This document shows, one piece after another, positions 27,864-35,386 of a DNA stretch of 64,000 nucleotides. Under the pieces are notes generated by a model, which saw only the letters and a list, made by a program, of their open reading frames with translations, made no database searches and was not told the origin of the DNA. The position numbers and the translations under genes were made by a program. Each line of letters begins with the position of its first letter. Position 1 is the stretch's first letter. The DNA is from Gammaproteobacteria bacterium. GTDB taxonomy: Bacteria; Pseudomonadota; Gammaproteobacteria; S012-40. The stretch spans positions 248,001 through 312,000 of the forward strand of contig JAOUMY010000001.1 in NCBI GenBank assembly GCA_029881255.1, written 5' to 3'.

Positions 27864-30251
27864 TTAGGCTGAATTCTTCCAGCGTTTTAACAATAAAGAA
27901 TTTGTTACCACCGATACCGACGACATCGCCATCGCTGCACCGGCGATTACCGGATTCAACATACCCAACGCGGCCAAAGGTATACCCAAAATGTTATAGA
28001 TAAATGCAAAGAACAAATTCTGACGTATCTTGCCCAGGGTTGCGCGGGACAAGCTAATTGCGTCGACCACGCCATTGAGATCATTGCGCATCAGTGTGAC
28101 ATCGGCGGCTTCTATGGCGACATCAGAACCAGCACCGATCGCAAAACTAACGTCGGCCGCGGCCAAAGCTGGTGCGTCGTTGACACCGTCGCCGACCATT
28201 GCAACCCGTTTACCCTCGCTGCGAAAACTCTGTACCGCCGAGGCTTTATCCTGTGGTTTCACATTCGCCGAAAAGTGTTTGATACCCGCTTCATTGGCAA
28301 CCGCACGCGCGGTGTTTTCGTTATCACCGGTCAACATCACGATATCAACATTTAAGGCATGCAAGCGTTGAACAGCTTTTAACGAGCTTTCGCGTAATTT
28401 GTCTGCAATCGCTAATAGTCCCAGACTTTCCTGTCCACGGCTCAACACCACCACCGTCTTGCCTTGCTGTTGCAGCGCGACTAGTTGCGTATCGTCCAAG
28501 GTGATTCCTTGTTCTTTCGCACCATTGGGGGAACACAACCAGTATTGTTCGCCAGCGACTTCGCCAGACACACCAACACCGGCGTGTGCCTGAAAGTTTT
28601 CTACCCGTTCAACAGCGATTGATTTGTCTTTTGCGTAGGCCAATACGGCGCGCGCGAGTGGATGTTCGGAGCCTTGCTCCAGCGCCGCGGCAATCGACAG
28701 CACTGAATCAGGACTACTCGTTGGCGATGCCCAGATATCTGTCACACGCGGTTTGCCCTCGGTAAGCGTACCGGTCTTATCGACGATAACCGTGTTCACA
28801 TGCTCTGCCAACTCCAGGGCCTGCGCATTCTTCACCAACACGCCGACCTGTGCGCCACGACCGGTTCCGACCATAATCGCTGTGGGCGTTGCCAAGCCCA
28901 GCGCGCACGGACAGGCAATCACTAACACCGCGACCGCATTGATTAAGGCCTGGGTAAACTCACCAACAATCGCCCAGTTTAAAATAAAGGTCAGTACCGC
29001 CACGGCGACAACGACCGGAACAAACACTGCGGCGATCTGATCCGCCAGGCGTTGTATTGGTGCCTTTGAACCTTGCGCCTGTTCGACCAGACGAATAATG
29101 CCGGCCAATTGGGTATGCTTGCCGACACCGATGGCGCGACACTGCAATTGCCCTTGTTGATTCATAGTCCCGGCAAACACATGATCACCGCTTTGCTTGG
29201 AAACAGGCATGCTTTCACCGGTCAACATCGATTCATTAATACTCGACGAGCCATCGATGACTTCACCATCGACCGGCACGTTTTCACCGGCGCGCACCAC
29301 AAACACATCACCGATGACGATATCGCTGACATTGACTTCAACAATTTCACCATCGCGTAACAGGCGCGCAGTTTTCGGTTGCAGTTTGATTAAGGCCTCA
29401 ATCGCTGCCGAGGTTTTTCGTTTGGCGCGCGATTCGAGTATCTTACCGAGCAGTATCAAAGTGATGATCGCGGCGCTGGCCTCAAAATAGACATGTTCAT
29501 GAATACCCGCGATAGTGACGACGGCGCTAAACAGATAGGCCATGGAGGTTCCCAGGGCCACCAACACATCCATATTCGCGCTACCACCACGTAGCGAGTG
29601 CCACGCACCAACGTAAAAGCGTTTACCTATCCAGAACTGCACCGGTGTCGCCAGGGCCATTTGCCACCATGGCGAAAACAATTCATGAGCAGTACCGACA
29701 AACATGAAAACCATTTGCAGCATAAAGGGCGCGGTGAGAACTGCAGAAGCAATAAACAAGCGAAACTCTTTTTTCGCATCCGCTTCTTTCCGTTCCTTGT
29801 CCGCTTGCTGCGTGTCGTCTTCGCGCACAAAGGCCTGATAGCCGGCGCGCTGCACACCGGCAATAATTTCTTCCACGCTTACCAGGGGCATGTAATGCAC
29901 TGTGGCCTGCTCGGTGGCAAAGTTCACCGTCGCTTCGACACCGGGTATACGGTTCAACACCTTCTCGATACGCGCCGCACACGCCGCGCAGGTCATACCA
30001 TCAATCGCGAGTTGCACCTGTCGCGTCGGCACCTGAAAACCCGCGCCACGTATCGCCTCGACAAATTCATCGGGTTGTACTGTGGTGGGATCGTATTCAA
30101 AACGCGCGGTTTCCGAAGCGAAATTAACCGTCGCATCGGTACCTGGGACACGGTTCAAGACCTTTTCCAGTCTTGTTGCGCAAGACGCGCAGGTCATGCC
30201 TTCGATAGGCAGTTCGAGGATATTCGGTATTTGTTGTAGGTTAGCAGTCAT
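27864..30251 (-). CDS. copA: Cu(I)-exporting P1B-type ATPase
   Basis: A 795-residue inner-membrane copper pump. Two N-terminal HMA domains have CASC (21-24) and CAAC (88-91). Eight hydrophobic segments surround the actuator TGES (344-347), the channel CPC (447-449) and the phosphorylation motif DKTGT (491-495). The P1B-specific SEHPLARAV and the hinge GDGVNDAPAL are intact. It exports Cu(I) from the cytoplasm. The ATG follows ATAAGG; transcription starts in a promoter whose spacer holds a CsoR-type dyad. A related but degenerate pump is encoded at 60-62.4 kb. Confidence 0.97.
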   Translation of the reverse strand: MTANLQQIPNILELPIEGMTCASCATRLEKVLNRVPGTDATVNFASETARFEYDPTTVQPDEFVEAIRGAGFQVPTRQVQLAIDGMTCAACAARIEKVLNRIPGVEATVNFATEQATVHYMPLVSVEEIIAGVQRAGYQAFVREDDTQQADKERKEADAKKEFRLFIASAVLTAPFMLQMVFMFVGTAHELFSPWWQMALATPVQFWIGKRFYVGAWHSLRGGSANMDVLVALGTSMAYLFSAVVTIAGIHEHVYFEASAAIITLILLGKILESRAKRKTSAAIEALIKLQPKTARLLRDGEIVEVNVSDIVIGDVFVVRAGENVPVDGEVIDGSSSINESMLTGESMPVSKQSGDHVFAGTMNQQGQLQCRAIGVGKHTQLAGIIRLVEQAQGSKAPIQRLADQIAAVFVPVVVAVAVLTFILNWAIVGEFTQALINAVAVLVIACPCALGLATPTAIMVGTGRGAQVGVLVKNAQALELAEHVNTVIVDKTGTLTEGKPRVTDIWASPTSSPDSVLSIAAALEQGSEHPLARAVLAYAKDKSIAVERVENFQAHAGVGVSGEVAGEQYWLCSPNGAKEQGITLDDTQLVALQQQGKTVVVLSRGQESLGLLAIADKLRESSLKAVQRLHALNVDIVMLTGDNENTARAVANEAGIKHFSANVKPQDKASAVQSFRSEGKRVAMVGDGVNDAPALAAADVSFAIGAGSDVAIEAADVTLMRNDLNGVVDAISLSRATLGKIRQNLFFAFIYNILGIPLAALGMLNPVIAGAAMAMSSVSVVTNSLLLKRWKNSA

Positions 30252-30262
30252 GTCGAAACCTT

Positions 30263-30286
30263 ATACCCCCACGGGGTATCTGTCAA
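30263..30286 (-). promoter_or_regulatory. copA promoter with CsoR-type operator in the spacer
   Basis: On the minus strand TTGACA (30286-30281) is a perfect -35, and ATACCCC-GTG-GGGGTAT (30279-30263) is a perfect 7-bp dyad matching the TACCCC/GGGGTA half-sites known for CsoR operators. The -10 (TATAAG) overlaps the end of the dyad. A repressor bound here would block polymerase directly. Confidence 0.85.
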
Positions 30287-30397
30287 GACTCAAGCCGTGA
30301 CATATTGCACATACACCGATCGCCGATATCGAAGACAATCACGTCAGATTCAAAAACGAATCATTCATCAACTACACGATCAAAAAAGGAGAATACG

Positions 30398-30460
30398 ATG
30401 GAAGGCATTCTAGGCGAACTTATGGTTAACTTCGGCTTTATTAGTGGTTGGGTTTTCTAA
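30398..30460 (+). CDS. 20-residue hydrophobic mini-protein candidate
   Basis: ATG at 30398 opens a 20-codon frame (MEGILGELMVNFGFISGWVF) ending in TAA at 30458. AAGGAGAA ends 5 nt before the ATG, a strong ribosome-binding site. It diverges from copA across the CsoR-operator region. The peptide is hydrophobic enough to lie in or on a membrane. It could be a copper-linked small protein, a leader peptide or a chance frame; no family is recognised. Confidence 0.45.
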   Translation: MEGILGELMVNFGFISGWVF

Positions 30461-30640
30461 CATTAGGCAATTGAACGCAAATCGGGTCGATAGAACAATT
30501 GTTCCATATATTCAAGCTGGCCTATATTGGAAGCAATTGTTCCGACCTTGTTTTTGCGGGTTGCATCTGTAGGAATCAGCCGGAAGCCGACGCACAGACT
30601 TCCTATAAGCGGACACTCAAAACGAGTTATTAGTAAATTT

Positions 30641-33600
30641 CTAGTCGAATCGTGACCGCTCCTCATCAATCTCCTCACGCTCGATGTTTTTGTCTAGGTA
30701 CTCAATCTCCGACTCTATCCACCGACTCACTTCACTCTCAAAACCAGCTCCCAACCAACGACGAAATTTGTCTCTTTTCTTTTTTAAATAGCTGCTTGTA
30801 AGCCCCGACCAAGAACCAGAATGAAAATTACAACTGATTCCGCTGTTTACGCCCTCATATTTGCTATATTTCTGAAGAATTATACGTGTTAATTTACCTC
30901 CATTCGAATCGTCGAGTGTCGGTGGTGCTGCATGTGCTATAAGCGCTGCCCGAGACTTAGGGTCTTCATCAATCCACTCAACAATTTGAGATATCGGCAA
31001 TTCTGATATCGCGGCGGTAGAATTACTTTCTTCATTCCTAGAAAGTCCACCTTTAAGCCAATTCAAAATATCACTCCGCCACTGGGGTAAAGTTTCCTCT
31101 AATTGCGTTTTTATAACGTTCCATGCTCCGGATGGATTAGTTCGTACAAGCTCACTTGCAAGTGGTTCTACATAGGAGTCATAACTTAATCTGTAACAAT
31201 CCCCCATTTTATTCAGTAAACATTCGAGAAGTGGTAGCACACGACTATCATCCCACTTGATCAGCTTCTGGCAAACGTTCTTCCAATGATAGCCCTTCAT
31301 AGGATCTCGGCCTTCCTCTCCTGGTATAGACCTTGATAACACGTCAAATACAAATTCCGAACCAATTGGGGATGATCCGTCCAACGGAGTAGAGTCAAGC
31401 AGCTCTATCAACAGTCGAAAAGACTCCTCTGAGCCATCTGCTTTTAGCAAATCAAGTAGTGTTTTAATTCTTTTTTGCGGAACCTTATCGATTGATCTCC
31501 CATACCTTAGCGAATTGAACTGCTGAGACGAAACCCAGTTATTTTCCAATGCGATTAAACACTTCGAAAACAAGGCATCTCTATAATCTGAACTAAGGGT
31601 AATTGTAACCCCCAGCCAAGCAGTATTTTCAACATCAAGAAAATTGTTTATCACAGAGCCATACAACTCTGGATCGACTTTACCTACTTCTGATAGGTAT
31701 CCGTGTAGACAAACTTGGTGTTTTGTTTCTAGTGCTATTTTTATGAGTTCAGGTAGAAGGCATCTATCTGCGTCATATTGCTCTAACTTTTCACCAAAAA
31801 ACCATAACGCGGGCACGCCTTTCTCAGGAGCAAGGAGATGTCTGATCTCACTCAGCTTTTCTGGATATCGTACAATCCGCTTAGCTAATGCACTAACAAG
31901 CAATTTGGATCGATTTTTTGGTTTATTGTGTCTGTCACGAAAATCTTCATCCCACTCCATCCAATCAACGTCAATTACGTAGCGATTAAATCTGCTTACT
32001 AGATCGCGCCTAGTGAACTGGCGCTCAATTAATTGCAACCTCTTCGTTATTTCTGGATGATTATCATCATCCTTGTACGCTCTCCAATTCCAAAAAAACT
32101 TATTCAGTTTTTCCGGCAACATGGCGCTCTCTTTAACAAGAGAATTCATAACTTGGAAAGCTAGCTCTGTACACGGTGGTGTTCTTATTTGCTCTTCAAC
32201 GGCATAGAATAATGTATTACAAACATCTCGACGAAGCCTAGATGGCCAGTTTTTCGTTTCATTGACCAACGCCTGAAAATAGGTGAAGTACGCCTGCCAC
32301 CATTCGCCATAAGTTTCAGGAATCCATAGTTTTGCTCTCTCTTTTAGCCCTTGATACTCCGGTCCAACTGTTCGAAATCCACCACGCGTATCAAGGGCCG
32401 CTTCGACAATTTTAAGCCCAAGTAAACGCTCTACATCACTAGAAGACCGAAGAAGTTGTAGCAGTGCTGAAAGTCGAGTTTCTGGCGTAGACTCTGTTGC
32501 GGCCCATTCTGGACCTATACGAAAAAGCCCTACCAAGGTGCCTGTAGAGTTATTAGAATAATGGGAGTTCTCATTCACAGCTAATCGAATTAACAAATTT
32601 AGCGCTCTAGTCGTATAGGCAGGCCACACCGCAATCTTTTCAAGAGTCCAGACAAAATTTTGTCTGTTTTCACTTAAGCTCAATAAGTCGTCGTTTGTCC
32701 ATTTGCCAATAGTAGCTTCAAGTAGTTTTAATACAGCGCTAGGATTGGCCTCTGCCAGGATGGATAGAAATCGAGATCCTTTTTCAGATTCTAAAAACTC
32801 CTTTTTAGAGAAAATTCCATCTGACTTAAGAATGTCGTTAATAACGTGAGAAGCACTGGCTTCTCCGGCGTACTTAAACATATTCAGAAACCATGCATGC
32901 AGCGACTTAGGCATGTTTAAAAAAGTTTTATTAAAATCAAATCCTCGTCCATAACACTCCCAAAACTGCTTCCATAAGTAAATATGAAGAGCCTTGGGAA
33001 CAAAAAACAGTGTACGACTACCTTGCAATACTCTTCTAGCGCGAAGATTCTTAATTATTTCCTGAAAACGAGCCCAGCCAATTGTGGGGTCAACATTTCT
33101 AACTAACTCGGCGATATAAGCGGCCTCCTCTCCAACTGGTGCCTCATATCCAAAACGATTGAACAACGCAATGTGCTGTGCAACGCACTCAACTTGTCTT
33201 GCACCTATTTCATCTCTCTTTCCATAGCCGTGCAGAAACCTTGTCCAAATCGGTACTGTGGCTGGTGGCTTTAACAAGTCTGACGGGTTTGCGTACAGAT
33301 TGTCGGCAACCGCTTGCGCAACTCGAGGCGATCCTTCGCAGATACTAATCCAACGATCAAGTTCGTGAGATTCCCCAATACGGCGAATAAGTATTTTTTT
33401 TATGATATCGTCTGGCAAGTATGGTACTTGTATTCGATCAATATCTTCATCTCGGGTTTCATCCTGTCCGTGATCCATCGATACAATCTTCAATTGACCG
33501 CAGCGTGGCTTAAGATGTCTCCATATATCTGAAAGCTCCATCTCCGGTAGCTCATCTATAACCAAAATAAGTGGTTTGTCACGACCTGATTTCACTAATT

Positions 33601-34414
33601 GTCGGAAGAGTTTTGTTTGTCCAAACTGAGATCCATGCTGGATGTAAAGAACATGCGGAGAAATAGTTTCAACATTCAATGCCTCTAGAACAATACGAGT
33701 TTTACCTAAACCAGGTTCACCAAGAATACGGATGTGTTTTGCTTCCGCCTGTAGGCCAGATCGCAGCTGAGTGATTATCTCTGTTTGTTCTGAAGACTCC
33801 TCGTAATCGTTTGCCATATGCGCATCATGCTGCCATTCATCGAGTGTCCAGGCTTCCTGAATTGGATCAGCTGATAATAAAGATGCAACTCCTGGATAAC
33901 GTTCTGCAAATTCTGTAATTTGACTTGCACCAAAAACTTCGACTTTGCTTTCATATGCTTCAAACCCTTTTTCAGCCAGAGTTGCGACAATTAATTCTTT
34001 AGAGTTGTTACGTTGCTCTGGAGTCAAGTCATGTCCCGTGCAGATGAGCGAATAACGACCTTGTCGTTCCACAAGCCGCTTAACTTCAGAGTTTAACTCT
34101 CCTTTACTGCTAAGTAATTCTTGTCGAATCGAAGTTAACTTCCAGGGTTTAAATGTGGTTCCTGCTTTTATTTGGAATCCTGTAATACCAAATTGAAAAA
34201 TACAGTCTGCATTCACGTTATGTCCATGAGGCACATTGACTTCAGCATCTATGCCGCCATCTGGGGTCATCAATTTATCAGAAATGGTTAGTGCAGCAGG
34301 CCCTAGCTTTGCGTAGGCGCATTCAGAACGTAGTATTGCTCGAGATATGGAAACAGCGCGTTCAGGGCTAAGTGAAGCGACTGTTAAAATTGGAACTGTC
34401 CATAAACTATTCAT
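30641..34414 (-). CDS. Nuclease-STAND-like NTPase, candidate single-gene defence protein
   Basis: A 1257-residue protein. The N-terminal domain (about 20-170) has PDGGIDAEV (D56) and, 25 residues later, QIK (81-83), the spaced Asp and Gln-x-Lys of Mrr/Cap4-like PD-(D/E)xK nucleases. A P-loop NTPase follows: Walker A GEPGLGKT (232-239) and Walker B LILVIDE (282-288), with arginine-rich motifs about 330-350. The remaining 800 residues look like helical repeats. This nuclease/NTPase/repeat layout is that of Avs-type and other STAND antiphage proteins. The gene is AT-rich compared with its neighbours, lacks a Shine-Dalgarno, has no partners, and lies next to a repeat-scarred tRNA-Arg, all suggesting transfer. 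Confidence 0.85.
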   Translation of the reverse strand: MNSLWTVPILTVASLSPERAVSISRAILRSECAYAKLGPAALTISDKLMTPDGGIDAEVNVPHGHNVNADCIFQFGITGFQIKAGTTFKPWKLTSIRQELLSSKGELNSEVKRLVERQGRYSLICTGHDLTPEQRNNSKELIVATLAEKGFEAYESKVEVFGASQITEFAERYPGVASLLSADPIQEAWTLDEWQHDAHMANDYEESSEQTEIITQLRSGLQAEAKHIRILGEPGLGKTRIVLEALNVETISPHVLYIQHGSQFGQTKLFRQLVKSGRDKPLILVIDELPEMELSDIWRHLKPRCGQLKIVSMDHGQDETRDEDIDRIQVPYLPDDIIKKILIRRIGESHELDRWISICEGSPRVAQAVADNLYANPSDLLKPPATVPIWTRFLHGYGKRDEIGARQVECVAQHIALFNRFGYEAPVGEEAAYIAELVRNVDPTIGWARFQEIIKNLRARRVLQGSRTLFFVPKALHIYLWKQFWECYGRGFDFNKTFLNMPKSLHAWFLNMFKYAGEASASHVINDILKSDGIFSKKEFLESEKGSRFLSILAEANPSAVLKLLEATIGKWTNDDLLSLSENRQNFVWTLEKIAVWPAYTTRALNLLIRLAVNENSHYSNNSTGTLVGLFRIGPEWAATESTPETRLSALLQLLRSSSDVERLLGLKIVEAALDTRGGFRTVGPEYQGLKERAKLWIPETYGEWWQAYFTYFQALVNETKNWPSRLRRDVCNTLFYAVEEQIRTPPCTELAFQVMNSLVKESAMLPEKLNKFFWNWRAYKDDDNHPEITKRLQLIERQFTRRDLVSRFNRYVIDVDWMEWDEDFRDRHNKPKNRSKLLVSALAKRIVRYPEKLSEIRHLLAPEKGVPALWFFGEKLEQYDADRCLLPELIKIALETKHQVCLHGYLSEVGKVDPELYGSVINNFLDVENTAWLGVTITLSSDYRDALFSKCLIALENNWVSSQQFNSLRYGRSIDKVPQKRIKTLLDLLKADGSEESFRLLIELLDSTPLDGSSPIGSEFVFDVLSRSIPGEEGRDPMKGYHWKNVCQKLIKWDDSRVLPLLECLLNKMGDCYRLSYDSYVEPLASELVRTNPSGAWNVIKTQLEETLPQWRSDILNWLKGGLSRNEESNSTAAISELPISQIVEWIDEDPKSRAALIAHAAPPTLDDSNGGKLTRIILQKYSKYEGVNSGISCNFHSGSWSGLTSSYLKKKRDKFRRWLGAGFESEVSRWIESEIEYLDKNIEREEIDEERSRFD

Positions 34415-34839
34415 AAAATATGTATTTATCTATTAGGCCCCAGTATCCGCTTTAGGTCGACAACAGATCCAGCACTAGAAATTCAGAACCATTTCTCTGA
34501 TCGATTCCAAAGAAAACACAGTTACACATTGACGGGGATCGAAACGGCTAGTCCCTTCTTGTTGTTTATTTTTAACCAACATCCCCACAAGAGAGGTTAA
34601 GTGACGGCTTTATTAGCCTAGTTTTTGTGTGTTGAGTTTATACCGACCAGGTGGTTGGTGCAAGGTAAGGGAGAGACTTGGATTTACGATGTATGAGCAG
34701 ACGCTACTTGCTCACGCTGCATGTATCTCAAATTCGTTGGCGTTCTCGTCGAACGAACTACTTAAGCGGTCGGATGTTCGAATCGCGGCTTTGTTAAATA
34801 AAAAAGGGTTCTCCTGGTTTGGAGAACCCTTTTGTTGTA
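34415..34839. repeat. AT-rich flank and diverged copy of the 176-bp repeat
   Basis: 34415-34660 shows no gene and probably holds the promoter of the NTPase gene. From about 34664 the sequence becomes a diverged copy of the repeat unit to its right. GGTCGGATGTTCGAATC (34768-34784) differs by one base from the tRNA-Arg T-arm text repeated 176 nt later. A perfect 13-bp hairpin, AAAAGGGTTCTCC/GGAGAACCCTTTT (34802-34833), follows. Confidence 0.6.
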
Positions 34840-35015
34840 TGGCGCGCCCGAGACGATTACTCGGCTACGCCTCACCCTATCGGGTCGTTGCATTCGCAAC
34901 GATTTCGCTCGCGATGCTCGCTTCTCGAACGGACTGATTGAGCGGTCGGACGTTCGAATCTTGCCTTCGTTAAATGAAAAAGGGTTCTCCTGGTTTGGAG
35001 AACCCTTTTGTTATA
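34840..35015. repeat. 176-bp tandem repeat, copy 1
   Basis: Begins with the 19-nt tRNA-Arg 3' end (34840-34858, CCA through part of the T-loop, minus sense). It then carries GTTGC-ATTC-GCAAC, GGTCGGACGTTCGAATC (34944-34960, tRNA T-arm text in the opposite orientation), and a perfect 13-bp hairpin (34978-35009) with A- and T-runs that could terminate transcription both ways. Confidence 0.9.
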
Positions 35016-35191
35016 TGGCGCGCCCGAGACGATTACTCGGCTACGCCTCACCCTATCGGGTCGTTGCATTCGCAACGATTTCGCTCGCGATGCTCGCTTC
35101 TCGAACGGACTGATTGAGCGGTCGGACGTTCGAATCTTGCCTTCGTTAAATGAAAAAGGGTTCTCCCTTTCAGAAGAACCCTTTTGTAATG
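35016..35191. repeat. 176-bp tandem repeat, copy 2, abutting tRNA-Arg
   Basis: Nearly identical to copy 1 and in exact register: tRNA 3' end at 35016-35034, inverted T-arm text at 35120-35136, hairpin at 35154-35185 with a changed loop side. The next tRNA 3' end, 176 nt on, is the real tRNA-Arg at 35192. Frames within these repeats (MARPRR-type peptides) are not genes. Confidence 0.9.
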
Positions 35192-35268
35192 TGGCGCGCC
35201 CGAGACGATTCGAACGTCCGACCTTTGCCTCCGGAGGGCAACGCTCTATCCAGCTGAGCTACGGGCGC
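35192..35268 (-). tRNA. tRNA-Arg(CCG)
   Basis: A complete 77-nt cloverleaf with encoded CCA: acceptor GCGCCCG/CGGGCGC, D-arm GCTC/GAGC, anticodon arm TTGCC-CTCCGGA-GGCAA giving anticodon CCG, T-arm GGACG-TTCGAAT-CGTCT, discriminator G. Its 3' end is repeated twice downstream at 176-bp intervals, so it looks like a used integration site. Confidence 0.96.
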
Positions 35269-35386
35269 CTTAACTTTTACCCTGGAGTAGCTAGATACCC
35301 CAGCCCGCACGTCTTTGATCGACGCGTGGTGTGAAAACCGGCATAGCATACCGCGTTGGGTACTTGCAGTCTAATTCCGTCAATTA

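Noticed and set aside
30461-30640. Search for a second tRNA-Arg end that would mark the far border of the NTPase island
   Set aside because: Only a 9-nt match (ATCGGGTCG) to the repeat region; too short to call an attachment site. The left border of the island remains undefined.
30463-30678. Leftward 71-codon frame beyond the NTPase gene
   Set aside because: Overlaps the NTPase 3' end in another frame with no start signal.
34520-34560. GACGGGGATCGAAAC resembles a CRISPR repeat end
   Set aside because: Occurs once; no spacer-repeat array and no cas genes in the window.
34629-35334. Three similar rightward frames with MARPRR-type and SPYRVVAFATISLAMLASRTD-like ends
   Set aside because: They are translations of the 176-bp repeats, the terminator stems and the tRNA-Arg; no ribosome-binding sites.
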